In this document: piece by piece, positions 48,706-59,859 of the stretch
How the letters are laid out: each line of letters begins with the position of its first letter
Position numbering within the stretch: position 1 is the first letter of the stretch
Assembly: GCF_037042905.1 (NCBI RefSeq)
Contig: NC_087249.1
Span: 39,057,901 to 39,121,900 of the forward strand
Direction of reading: 5' to 3'
Length of the DNA stretch: 64,000 nucleotides
Origin: Lytechinus pictus
Taxonomy: Eukaryota > Echinodermata > Echinoidea > Temnopleuroida > Toxopneustidae
Translations under genes and position numbers: made by a program
Notes under the pieces: generated by a model
The model's database searches: none
What the model saw: only the letters and a program-made list of their open reading frames with translations
What the model was told of the DNA's origin: nothing

Positions 48706-49456
48706 TAAAAGAGCCGGGTTATTTGGACCCATCTCACAGCCGGGTGGGGGGCGGAATCCGCCCGCCCCCCCCCCCCCCCCCCCTGAGATCTCGGCCTTCG
48801 ATCGCGCGAGCGCCGCGAAAATTTGCACAGTGGTATAGTGTGCGATATAATTTATACAAGGCTGTATGGTTAAATTTTTTTGAATTAATAACATTTTCCA
48901 TTTAATGAATTAATTATGCTAATTTATTCATAAAATAAAACATTTTCTCTAATCAACTATCATACTGCCTCAAAACTACTATTTTTTTAATCACAGATTC
49001 TTTGTAGGATCCCGATCAAATGTACTTAAAAAAAGAATTTGGTATCGCAATTTTGTCTTATGTATTTTATTGTTTTGTTAATTTCTTAGGTATTTCTATA
49101 TGTTTTTCGACTTTTTGTTTTTCATTGTTTTTTCGATGGAAATTGTTGCAGACTTAATTCTGATCATAAACAAGACAGAATTAATTAAGTTTAATCAATA
49201 AAAGTAGAAATAATGATACATTTATGAATTTTAGATTTGTACATGAATTCACGTTTTTGAGCAGTTTTGGGTCTGACATGCACTTACATAATGTTGCGTA
49301 ATTTCGTCACCGTGTACCCGGGCATCGCAAATTTGGTCTCAAAAGTTGCGCGAGATCTGAAAGTAAAAAGCAAGCAAGCGGCGTGGTTGAAAAAATTCGC
49401 ACGGCGGATTTATCGTGAAAATATAGGGGGCGGAATCCGCCCCGGGCCTTTTAGGA
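48703..49456. mobile_element. TTAA-type MITE, family D (copy 2)
   Basis: Ends CCCTAAAAGAGCCGGG and CCCGGGCCTTTTAGGA, with TTAA at 49457-49460 on the right. Each end carries a G/C palindrome centred on CGGAATCCG, where copy 1 (19764-20502) has CTGAATCAG. Interior blocks match copy 1 in the opposite orientation (ttttgagcag, gtgaaaatat-type, ggtctcaaaagttgcgcgag). Confidence 0.85.
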
Positions 49457-49485
49457 TTAACCCAGGCTAACCCAATCCCTATTAA

Positions 49486-49901
49486 GGCCACCGCACACCT
49501 TACGACTGTTCGCGATCCGATTTTGGAACAAATCGCATTTTGCTCATTTTCTGAAGATGTGAATGGAACATATCATTTTATTTGAGGTTGAAATTAATTG
49601 AAAGAATAATATTATAACCATTTTGAAAGTTTGCAAGCCTTTATTTTGGAGTAAAGGCCAAATTAGTTTCAAATCGTAGCCAATCGTACGACTGTTATGA
49701 CGTCATTACGACTAGATATTAAATTCGCTTTTATTCTAAGAAGGGTGATACCATAGTCACAGATTTGATCATATTGGGTATTCGTACGATGATTTAGAAC
49801 ATTACACAGTAAGATATTCCAAGTCTCAATATTAGCATCAAATTCTACTACATTTTATTCTGAAATCGGGTCGCAGACCAGTCGTAAGGTGTGCGGTCGC
49901 C
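49486..49901. mobile_element. TTAA-type MITE, family C (copy 2)
   Basis: TTAA at 49482-49485 and 49902-49905. Ends GGCCACCGCACACCTTACG and CGTAAGGTGTGCGGTCGC. 416 bases against 414 in copy 1, same orientation, few differences seen by eye. Confidence 0.92.
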
Positions 49902-49905
49902 TTAA

Positions 49906-50808
49906 CAGATCCTAACCTAAATATTCCAAAGGGTGATGTTGGTATGTAGTTCATGAATTTTTCGCCTTTTCAGAACGCAAGTATACATTAACCCTTATTG
50001 AAACTGCGCGCGCGTGCGATTCTTTGTTTATTGAAATTGAACAGTGTTGAATTAAAAATATAATCATTAGAACATTAAATCGAGCCCTTTCATTTGACAT
50101 AAATTATCTTATTGTACAGCTTGACAACCTCCAGATCAGACTATCAAGAGAGAACAAAAGGATATGTTTTATTAGTGATCTTAACTTGATCATAACCTAT
50201 ATGTTTTCATGATTACGGAACAGCAGTAATTTTTACGCAATTTTAGAAGCCACATTGGATTTTTTTTTACAAAAAGGAAAAGTGACCATTTTAGCTTTCA
50301 AACCACAATGGAGTAAGACACCAAATATTTCATCACAAGTGGATATTGTATAAACTATGACTATTTGAAGTGTTGGGACTCATTTTAGATGTCATTTTGA
50401 AAGCCATCATTGAGTTTTTAGGGAAAATTGACAGCTTCATACCATTTTAACTAATCTAAGGGTCCTTGGATCCTTGAAACCATAGTATATAAACAAGAAT
50501 CATATCTCCCAGGTGGATTTTTAAGTGAACTGTGTCAGTTTTTAGGTAACAACCATGACAGACCCAAGTTTTGGAAGCCATCTCGGATTTTTGGACATAC
50601 TGGACCACTGATCGTTCCTTTTTTTTTAAATAAATCTCTGTGGCTATATTATGATCGTTAAAAGATTGCAACTGCAAGTAATATTTGATTGGTTTTAACA
50701 TGTTTAGGGTATTATTAATATGGAAATTATCAATTCAATGTTTTCCATGAATTTCATGTAGTAGGAGCTTATAAACATAACATTTTTTCTCGTTCCTCAT
50801 CGTCAGTT
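49906..50808. other. Upstream region of the NLR gene
   Basis: AT-rich, no coding signal. A pyrimidine tract ends in CAG at 50804-50806, two bases before the first ATG, so an untranslated exon may lie upstream. Confidence 0.5.
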
Positions 50809-51115
50809 ATGACGAAAAGATCCCTCCAACTGGGTGATGACTTCCTAGCTAGGCTAGCAAGTGACATCGAGACAGAAGAAGATGCTGAGATACTTGGGCG
50901 TAAACTTGGTTTCGAACAAGCCGAAATCAATCGTTTTATGGCCACCAACCGGAGTGGTTATCATGTGACTTGTGCAGGAACAAGGTCTATGCTATTTGCT
51001 TGGCGTCAAAAGGTGTCACCCTCAGACCAACCAGATACACTGAGGAAGTGTCTCCTCGATGCCGAATTGGTTGCATTGGCTGATGAATATCTTGGGGAGA
51101 TAAAGCATACAACAG
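50809..51115 (+). CDS. NLR exon 1: Death domain
   Basis: ATG ACG AAA AGA opens 102 codons: FLARLASDIETEEDAEILG (helices 1-2), LGFEQAEINRFM (helix 3), RSMLFAWRQKV (helix 4-5, with the Trp typical of Death domains) and LRKCLLDAELVALADEYL (helices 5-6). The donor is ACAG|GTTAGA; the final G and the next AC form Asp103. Confidence 0.93.
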
Positions 51116-54100
51116 GTTAGACTCTTGAGATTTTCCGTGATTTCCCGCATGTCGAAGAGGGGGTCGGGGCTTATTTTATTGATTATTTTAAAACAATAAC
51201 TTTTTTTTCTGTCCTGTATTTGTTGCTTGTTCCTGTGAAATGTCTTATTTTCGATTCATATGTAAACCAGAAAAGGTATTCTTCACTAAATCAGTTTTAT
51301 GGCGAATTGTACCATCATTTTTTTCTTTTGTTTACCCTTACTACAGACCCCAAACCAATACCATGCCAACCAATGTTTTCCTTCAACTACTGCCTTAAAG
51401 TACTGAAAGACCATTACAAGACTGTCCTGTGTCAAATTCAACGTAGGCCTTGGGACCCAAATGACTTCGCAGATCTTAAACATTTATTTACGGATATCAA
51501 TCTTGTTAAGTTTGACCGAAGTACGGGACAGTTTCAGAAGACACCATTGAAAGGATCGGTTAATGGCATCTTTGGAACTCAAATCGATGGCCAATTCCCT
51601 AAACGTATTATTTTAACGGCACCCGGTGGTCATGGTAAGACATGTGCAGTCGCAAAATTGGCTTATGATTGGTTGCACCAAACCGATGGATCACCCATGA
51701 AAGGTTTGAAAGCTCTCTTCGTTTTAAGATTAAGGGAGGTTGAGGAATCTGTGTCTTTGGGTGAAACCATCATCTCACAGCTCTTAGGTGAAACTTTTGG
51801 TGTTACTTCGGAATCAATAGAAAACTTTCTCGAGATGCATCAAGAGTCATGCGCTCTCATATTTGATGGATATGATGAGTTCAAAGGAAGTATCAAGTCG
51901 ACAATCACGAGTCTGACGAAAGTTCTCCGGAACATTAGGCTGAAGAACTGCAGAGTTCTCGTTACCACTCGACCACACCTGGAGGGAGATTTTAGCCAAG
52001 GGGAACTTTCAAGGATATACACCAAGATGTCCATCGAAGGGTTTAGCTCAGATTCATCCCTACAGTTTATCAGACGGTATTTTCAAGCAAGATCAAGTTC
52101 CAACGGTGGTAGAGAACTCATCAAGTATATCCGCAATAATAATTTTCTGGAAAGCTTGATCAAAGTCCCATTGTTCTGTACTATGGTGTGTCACTTATAC
52201 GAAGTGGAAGCTTTATCTAACGCTCATTCACTGACAAGTCTGTTTGATAGCATAAACCAATTCTTGCTTCAACATGCATTAGCTAAAGAGGTTCCATCAC
52301 TCTTACCAAGCGAGGCAAAACTTGAAGATATTCTATATGATTTGGGTAAATTTGCATTTGATGGACTTCGAAGTGATAGCAAGAAGCTTGTTTTTCAAGT
52401 AGAAGATTTCAAACATTATCCTGATGCTTACAAAATAGGCATTAAGCTAGGGATCCTTTCTGCTTCCAGTATTCCCATTAAACATCTGGTAAACCGCCAA
52501 ACATCAAAGACAACGGTTGAATTCTTTCACAAACTTCAGCAGGAATATTGTGCGAGTATATACATGCGACGACTAGGTATCACCCGAGAGAGTCGCTACA
52601 TCAAGTTCAGAAGCCCATCAAAACTGGACTCGTTGTTGGCCAAAGAAGTCAACACAGTAGCTAAAACCCTGGAACTGGAGAATGTACTTTGCTTCATTGC
52701 AGGTGCTAACAGACCAGCCTGTCTGTCCGTCTTCAGACACATTGCCAATCAGGTTAAGGACTTTGTTCTCTACTATAAATGCCGTTTGGTGTTGCGCTGT
52801 CTCTTGGAAGCAGATAGATCTTATGTAGATGACTGTCACAGTGTGGCCAGCGCCTTGAGGAAGTGTTTCTGGGATGGCAAAGTTGATCTCTATCCTCTTA
52901 CTGATATGATGATGACTGGTTTGGAAAGGCTACCGCAGGTAGCCAAGAGAGCGGTAATACACGTTGGCCCGTATTCTGAAGTTGGGTTTAATTTAAACTC
53001 TGGTTTTAAGCTGTGGTTTAACTATATGGCCGGGAAGCCAGTTGTTACATAAATCTCTAACAGTAGATGTATCAGCTCATTTGACTCCCAAAACATTATT
53101 AACTGCCTGGGAAGGATAAGTATGACAATTGTCTTCACCGTTAAATAATTAGTGATGAGCACAGTTAACATGAGGAGCATTCACTTTAAACAAAATGAAA
53201 TGTTTGGCTTCCCATAATTTTAGCACAGAGTTAGACCATGGTCTTAGTTAAACCCGACTTCGGAATACAGGCCTTCTATTTTACTCAGATTTTCAAATCT
53301 TCATCTACATTGCAGACGATTATTATTTCGTAGCTGTATAATCCTCGATTGAAAAATGTAAAAATTAGATAACTAAATGTTAATGATTTACTATAACCTG
53401 GGAAAGATGAACATAATAGTTTTACCAAGGTGTCTTCCGACGAATAATTAAAGCAATAATTGCACACATGAAGAATATGCTGCTCCAAAAATGATTCTAA
53501 GGGCACGTTTCTGAATACGTTCGATGACTTGTACTTGTTGTTTTGTTAGTGCTCCTGACCATACAGGTACAGCATATTCAACAACTGGTCTCACGAAACT
53601 AGTATATACAACTATAAGGTCCTGAAATTACAGACTATGATATTTCAAAGTGCGAAGAACATATAAACGACTATTTGCGCTCTTGACCATATATTCAACA
53701 TGTGTAGACCATTTCAAATCCGACTGGATTGCTACGATGCAGTGACACATCATGGAGTGAGAGCACCGTCGGGTTTGGTACATTTCTACAAAAACTTTGA
53801 ACACTTTGACCTTACCATGTGACCTCCGACTGCAGCATGCAGCAGGGGCCGCGGAACGGTTTTCAAAGTGGGGGACTGAGCCAAAAGTGGAAGGGGGGCT
53901 GACCATGCAAAAAATCACAATCATATGGTCATTTTTACGTTTTTGTACATGGTTTTGGAAAAAAGTGAGGGCTGAAGCCCCCCCCCCCCCCCCCCCGCTT
54001 CCGCGGCCCCTGCACAGGTCAGACAAGGGATATAGGGATTGGAAATGAAATATTGGATATGAAAAGCCTGTATTCATGGATTATACTAATTTGAATGATA

Positions 54101-57100
54101 AAACATTGAAATAAAAAGTTTATATTAACGATCAAATTTATATTGTATTTTGCGAAACGACTGCATTACTTTCTATTTAGGTAACTCGAGTTAACTTTAT
54201 TTCTATCTTCACCCCAATCTTTTCAAATTTCAGATCACATCCGTTGCTTTGTGCAGCACAAATCTCTCAGTCACCATGACAACCCGACTTTGGTCTTGTC
54301 TATCATCATTTGACAACCTCTACAACTTGTATTTGAACAGCTCCTCCATAAATGTGGAGAATGGTGAGCTTCTCCCACCCCTTCGATCCGTGCGTCGATT
54401 GGAGACTTGGTCCCTTCAAAAGGAGACGTTCAATCATCTCACAAGGGTAAATAAAAAAACGAATCGGCTGGGGTTTCGATACGATTTTTGTCTCGCCTGC
54501 ATAGCAGAGCGAGACTATAGGCGCCGCTTTTCCGACGGCGACGGCGGCGGCGACGGCGGCGGCGGCGGCGGCGGCGGCGGCGTCAACATCAAATCTTAAC
54601 CTAAGGTTAAGTTTTTGAAATGACATCATAACTTAGAAAGTATATGGACCTAGTTCATGAAACTTGGCCATAAGGATAATCAAGTATTACTGAACATCCT
54701 ATTTGAGTTTCAGGTCACATGACCAAGGTCAAAGGTCATTTAGGGTCAATGAACTTAGACCATGTTGGGAGAATTATTTTCAAAATCTTAACCGAAGGTT
54801 AAGTTTTTGAAATGACATCATAACTTAGAAAGTATATGGACCTAGTTCATGAAACTTGGGCATAAGGTTAATCAAGTATTAGTGAACATCCTGCTCGAGT
54901 TTCAGGTCACGTGACCAAGGTCAAAGGTCATTTAGGGTCAATGAACTTTGGTCAAGTTGGGGGTATTTGTTGAATTACCATCATAATTTTGAAAATTTAT
55001 GGATCTAGTTCATGAAACTTGGACATAAGATTAATCAAGTATGAGTGAACATCCTGCCTGAGTTTCAGGTCACATGACCAAGGTCAAAGGTCATTTAGGG
55101 TCAATGAACTTTGGCCAAGTTGGGGGTATTTGTTGAATTACCATCATAACTTTGAAAATTTATGGATCTAGTTCATGAAACTTGGACATTAGGTTAATCA
55201 AGTACCACTAAATATCCTGTGCGAGTTTCAGGTCACATGACCATGGTCAATGGTCATTTAAGGTCAATGAACTTTGGCCGTGTTGGGGGTATTTGTTAAA
55301 TTACCATCCTAACTCTGAAAGTTTATGGATCTAGTTCATAAAACTTGGACATAAGAGTAATCAAGTATCACTGAACATCCTGTACGAGTTTTAGGTCACA
55401 AAACCAAGGTCAAAGGTCAGTTAAGGTCAATAAACTTAGGCCATGTTGGGGTAATTGTTGAATTGCCATCATAACTTTGAAAGTTTATGGATAGAGTGAA
55501 TGAAATGTGGACAAGGGTGTAGTTGACAAGTCTTAAGTCACCGTTCAAATGTCATTTATGGTCAATGAACGTGGTATTATGTCATTATATGAATGGTGTT
55601 TTTGTGAATGATTATTTTATTGTAGTTTTCAAAGTTAGCACTGCTGCTATATTAAATCGCGTAATGCAGGCGAGACTGCCAGAGGCGTTCCACTTGTTAA
55701 TCAATCTTGTTTTGTTTCAGTGAGAGGACTCAATGTATCACGACTCCATGCAAACTATAATAACGCATACAAAAACCCTGGACAAAAACTGCACAAAAAG
55801 TTTTTTTTTATTTCAGCATGCAATGCCTCTATGCCTTTTACTACTTTATTTCAAGACATAATACCATGGATCTATTAGAGATGGACATTCAACGGTATCA
55901 TTTGATCGAACGAGATCCGCCGCAACATACAGGTGTTTTGACAATAATTATAGCGACTACCAAGCTGATCATTTAAAAGGGCACAGCTTTCCTGGTTTTG
56001 GTTTGTTGGCTGATGCCCTGTGTCGGAAAATACTTCTCAATCAACATGCTTTAGATGTGAAGCAGCAAAGCTAAGAAGCAGACGATTTTGTGAGTTAAAA
56101 CATCATGAACATGGAGCTATTAATAGCTCTATGGTTAAAATATGTTACTATTTGATCCGCACACTTCCACACGCACATAATGACCTCAACAACATAGCTC
56201 CATGATTAAAGGTAAACGCTCGACACGATATGAGCCACATATCTCTGGAATATTAGGAGGAAAATTGGCTTATGAATATAATAGTCTATTAATCACAATA
56301 TTGCCTCTTTCTTAGAATATATTCATATGTTTTCCCAAATAAAACACATGGAACTAAGATTGTCATAAGGCACTTCGATTTTCCAGGAGTTAAGTGATTT
56401 ATCATCTTCTGCGCATACAGTTTATGCAATATCAATGTCTAATCACAAATTGCTTCTTTTCAACTCATGACCTATTTGACGGCGGAACACGGTAGGATGA
56501 AATAAGAAAAATATTAAGAGAATGTTATTCAGAGCACAATGACGGTCACATGGTAGTGAATTCGTTAACTATTCGATGAGTGTCCATTTCTAATAAGTCC
56601 ATGCATATAGGTAACAGACTTTAAGAATAAATATTGGTTATGGATTCATTAAGAGTTAAACATGTTCAAGGTAAAATAAAACAGCTTAACGGTGTTATGT
56701 TTTATCATCCCCACATTAAAAAAAATATCTAAAATTTATTTGTTTCCATAAATATACAGTGCCTTCCAGCTGTGGAAGATGTAGAGATTTGGATTGGGAA
56801 TGAGGACAACCTAGACCAGGCCTTAGAATGGATCACGTGCAGTCTTGGTGAGATGGGCCACACGCTTCGGTGGATAGAGATCAATGGGCTACTCAATACC
56901 AATGGATCGACTGTGTCAAAGTCAACATGCGAGAAGTTTGGGCGTACAATCCAACAGAAGGCGATACAGCTTGAGACCTTGTGTATGGTTGAGATCAAAA
57001 TGGAATATGCCGAGGGCTTGATCGACATTGTAAAATGCTGCAAGGGCATTAGATCTTTCAAACGACTAAGGTTAATTTGATTTCTATTGAACTTTTACAT

Positions 57101-58237
57101 CTAGTAAAGTACTCACAAAAAGATGCAGAAACTTTCAACAAGTTATGGATAAAGGGTTCACTACAATCAAGCGGTTTATGTGACTCACATTTTATAAATG
57201 TTTATTTCTATAAGGTGGTAAATTGTCATCAAAGAACTGTATTATAGTAAAGGCTCACCAAACACCCGATGCATATCAATTCCAGTAAATATCATATTTC
57301 TGATACGGTACTTACTTTCTGGAAAGTTAATAACTGAAATAGGTTTTCAGTATCGTTTTCGTGCATTATCCTCAGCCTTGATTTCATTAAAAGAATTTCG
57401 ATGAATTCATAAATTATAGAACTCAACCAATCACAAACAATATATAAATTTACTTGATTGAATCGGCTAACGTTCAACCAGACTTATCAGGATTTAATGC
57501 AATTAACTCCAATATTTGCCGAAATTTCTAACATATTCATATATTATATTTTGATTATCTTTCATTACCATAAAATTATTTTTACCTTCATTATGAACGT
57601 TTTCTTGTAAAGATTCGAGTGTGATATTCACACCAACAAGGAAACTGTCTACAACATTTTAGATGGCATTGGAACGAGGGTAGAATCTCTTGGTGGACTT
57701 CAAAAAAGGAGATGTAACTGCATGGGGATTATCGTGAAGCAAGTCAGTAGTTTTTCTTCTTTTATCTTTTTCCATTTAGGAGTTGCTTTATTTTTCCTTT
57801 CTCCATTTTCTATACAATTGCTTGCACCGATTTGATAACAATATGATTTTTAATGGTTTTAACACAGCAGTGTTGCTAGTATGCAGGAATGTGGACATTA
57901 ACATGAGTAAATGGAATCATGGACATTGAAGGATGTGGATAGATGCTCACTGACTTGAGGAAGATTATAAATGAGACATTTTTAAAATATAAAAATGATC
58001 CTGCAAAGCATTATTTTGACCTCTTTTGTGATTACAGTCCATTTTTTATTCATATTCAGCCACCCCCCGTGCTTTTTTAATCAGTACACGATAATAGACA
58101 TATGGGTAGAAAACATTTTACAAGAGAACATGAGGTACAATGAAAGTGTTAACTAGATGTAACAAATGACTTCTCATTTCTCAACCCTCCCCCCGCAGCC
58201 TGGAGATTCCATACTTAACTGGAAAGTTCGAAGATGA
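50809..58237 (+). CDS. NOD-like receptor: Death-NACHT-LRR
   Basis: Proposed exons 50809-51115, 51347-52938, 54234-54446, 56760-57070, 57613-57742 and 58199-58237 join in phase to about 863 residues. Domains: Death (about 8-95), NACHT (about 190-350) with the P-loop APGGHGKT (194-201), Walker B LIFDGYDEF (274-282) and sensor VTTRPH (308-313), then a helical region and a weak leucine-rich C-terminal part. Family knowledge: NLRs are cytosolic sensors that oligomerise through NACHT and signal through Death-fold partners; urchins have very large NLR sets, many with N-terminal Death domains. Ligand and partners are unknown. The first two exons are certain; the LRR-side exons rest on phase, splice sites and LRR-like composition. 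The introns are full of mobile elements. Confidence 0.9.
51347..52938 (+). CDS. NLR exon 2: NACHT NTPase and helical domains
   Basis: Acceptor cccttactacAG. All NACHT motifs are intact (GGHGKT; FDGYDEF; TTRP), with no stop, so the ATPase could be functional. The C-terminal half is the winged-helix/superhelical region (for example FFHKLQQEYCASIYMRR). The end is uncertain: CAG|GTAGCC (52938/52939) and GCG|GTAATA (52953/52954) are both phase 0, as the next exon requires. If unspliced, the frame stops at 53050-53052. Confidence 0.9.
53440..53790 (-). pseudogene. LINE reverse-transcriptase C-terminal fragment
   Basis: Across frames the minus strand reads SDLKWSTHVEYMVKSANSRL, YVLRTLK, then FVRPVVEYAVPVWSG and IQKRALRIIFG, the classic segment after the RT of Jockey/CR1-type LINEs. 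Short, frameshifted and truncated on both sides. Confidence 0.8.
53843..54012. mobile_element. GC-ended MITE in NLR intron 2
   Basis: CAGGGGCCGCGGAA and TTCCGCGGCCCCTG are perfect 14-bp inverted ends of a 170-bp element with an internal C-run (53978-53997). No identical 8-bp flank is seen. Confidence 0.85.
54234..54446 (+). CDS. NLR exon 3: LRR-like
   Basis: 71 codons in phase 0, with SFDNLYNLYLNSSSINVENG, then LPPLRSVRRLETWSLQ, an LxxLxL spacing that suits a leucine-rich repeat. Donor ACAAGG|GTAAAT. Confidence 0.7.
54447..56759 (+). other. NLR intron 3
   Basis: The first half is the inverted 1.2-kb tandem-repeat element (54484-55698), inserted 37 bases after the splice donor. The rest (55700-56740) is AT-rich with nothing recognised. 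Acceptor cataaatatacAG. Confidence 0.7.
54484..55698. mobile_element. 1.2-kb element with internal ~160-bp tandem repeats (copy 2)
   Basis: Inverse of the element at 27303-28506 with the same ends (ATTTTTGTCTCGCCTGC ... GGCGTTCCACTTGT). CG-rich triplets (ggcggcgg) lie at 54534-54582; units of about 160 bases (tgggggtatttgttgaatta at about 54957, 55122, 55281, 55443) fill the rest. Confidence 0.9.
56760..57070 (+). CDS. NLR exon 4: LRR-like
   Basis: Phase 0 in, phase 2 out (donor CTAAG|GTTAAT). 103 codons beginning CLPAVEDVEIWIGNEDNLDQ, with WITCSLGEMGHTLRWIEING and LETLCMVEIKMEYAEGL, two units with LRR-like spacing. No stop in frame up to the donor. Confidence 0.75.
57613..57742 (+). CDS. 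NLR exon 5 (tentative)
   Basis: The first base completes an Arg codon, then FECDIHTNKETVYNILDGIG and LGGLQKRRCNCMG. Acceptor ttcttgtaaAG, donor CAA|GTCAGT. Supported by phase and by the open frame; no strong similarity recognised. Confidence 0.5.
58199..58237 (+). CDS. NLR terminal exon (tentative)
   Basis: Strong acceptor (ctcaaccctccccccgcAG). In phase 0 it reads PGDSILNWKVRR-stop. In another frame the same exon reads LEIPYLTGKFEDETGVSYS-stop (to 58258), which looks more LRR-like, so either the exon 5 boundary is wrong or a one-base frameshift has hit this end. Confidence 0.35.
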   Translation, partial: PGDSILNWKVRR

Positions 58238-58450
58238 AACGGGAGTCTCCTATTCCTGAAAGGATTTCACCTCGTCCATGGATAAAGCAGGGTTTGCTAA
58301 ATGATCGGATATAGCTGTTCTCATCCAGGTACTACAGAACAAGTAAATAGATGGTTGGCGCCGGAATAGAAGTGCCGCAGATTTAGCTCTGGTTTGGGTT
58401 AATTGGTTTTTGGAAGACCAAAGCCACAGCAATCAATGCATGATGATCTC

Positions 58451-58537
58451 ATTTCATGCAGGCATCGACCACTGTCTGGATCTTTAAACAGTATCTGCCG
58501 TCTAAGATCCAGACAGTGGTCGATGCCTGCATGAAAT
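58451..58537. repeat. Perfect 34-bp hairpin with 19-base loop
   Basis: 58451-58484 (ATTTCATGCAGGCATCGACC...) and 58504-58537 are exactly complementary; the loop is 58485-58503. It starts about 190-210 bases after the candidate NLR stop codons and ends exactly at the TTAA where a family A MITE begins. Confidence 0.95.
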
Positions 58538-58540
58538 TAA

Positions 58541-59147
58541 AGGTCAAGTCCACCCCAGAAATATGTTGATTTGAATAAATAGAGAGAAAATAAAAAAATA
58601 AGCATTATGCTGAAAATTTCATCAAAATCGGAAGTAAAATAAGAAAGTTATTACATTTTAAAGTTTCGCTTATTTTTCACAAAACAGTGATATGCACAAC
58701 TCAGTGACATGCAAATGAAACAGTCGATGATGTCCCTCACTCACCATTTCTTTTGTTTTTTATTGTTTGAATTATACAATATTTCATTTTTTACAGATTT
58801 GACAATAAGGACCAACTTGATTGAACCATATAGTATTAAACAATGCTAATTGCACATGTTCAGGAAGGAATTAATCGTTGTTTCACATTACAACAGAGAG
58901 AAAATTTGAATATTTCATATTTCACATAATAAAATACAAAAGAAATAGTGAGTGAGTGATGTCATCAGTATCCTCATTTGCATACCGACAAGGATGTGAA
59001 TATAACTGTTTTGTGAAATTAAGCGAAACTATAAAATGTTAAAGCATTCTTATTTTACATCCGATTTTGATGAAATGTTCAGTGTTATGCTTGTTGGATT
59101 TTTCTCTTTTTATTCCAATCAACTTTATGTTGGGGTGGACTTGTCCT
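58541..59147. mobile_element. TTAA-type MITE, family A (copy 3)
   Basis: TTAA at 58537-58540 and 59148-59151. Ends AGGTCAAGTCCACCCC and GGGGTGGACTTGTCCT, 607 bases, imperfectly palindromic throughout like copies 1 and 2. Confidence 0.92.
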
Positions 59148-59278
59148 TTAAGTCAGTCTGTAATCCGAGATTTCAAGGGTATTAGATACTTGAATGTTGC
59201 AAGTATGAAGGCATAGCGGTATGCATGTAAGGGGATTTAACGTATATTTAGAGAGTTTTAATTGTGAAAAGTATAGAT

Positions 59279-59835
59279 GGGGTATAGCTGTAAGGAAATG
59301 TGGTCTAATAGGACAAGAAGTCACTTTTTGTAAGAGTCTGTAAGATTGTAAAATCCTAAACATGAGTAATAATTTGAATAATGAGTAATGGAGGGTAATT
59401 AATTTATCAATTATTACAACAATAAATTGAAAATGATGATTTAGTTCATTAATCATAGAATAAATCGTCATATTTATTCATGCATGTCCACAATGTACAA
59501 TGTAGAAGAATACACAGATAATATATAAATATATATAAAACACAAGTAAATAATGAACATACAAATATAACACAATTTGTTCGAAAATCATTGGATTATT
59601 TTTGTCATTAAAAAAAGGAGAAAGTGACAGAGATACACTGAAAAGAAGAGACGAAGAGGGAAAAGGGAAAGAAAGAATTAAAAAAAGGAGAGATGCAAAA
59701 TGGATAAGTTCTGTCACACCATAATATTAATTAAAGATTAATGGGGTATATATCTGTAAGGAATCGTGGTCTAATAGGACAAGAAGTCACTTTTTATAAT
59801 AGAGTCGGTAAGATTGTAACATCCTAAACATGAGT
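59279..59835. repeat. Direct repeat of about 92 bases
   Basis: 59279-59370 and 59741-59835 share ggggtata..tgtaaggaa, gtggtctaataggacaagaa, gtcacttttt and atcctaaacatgagta. Probably two 3'-end pieces of the LINE family on the minus strand. Confidence 0.85.
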
Positions 59836-59859
59836 ACTTTTTATGAAACAAGATTATAT

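Larger units (their letters stand above)
52939..54233 (+). other. NLR intron 2
   Basis: Holds a minus-strand LINE fragment (53440-53790) and a GC-rich MITE (53843-54012). The acceptor tttcaaatttcAG precedes 54234. Confidence 0.7.

Noticed and set aside
54249..54599. Poly-Asp/Gly and (other strand) poly-Ala tracts at the end of an open frame
   Set aside because: They are the GC-triplet run of a mobile element downstream of the NLR exon 3 splice donor.
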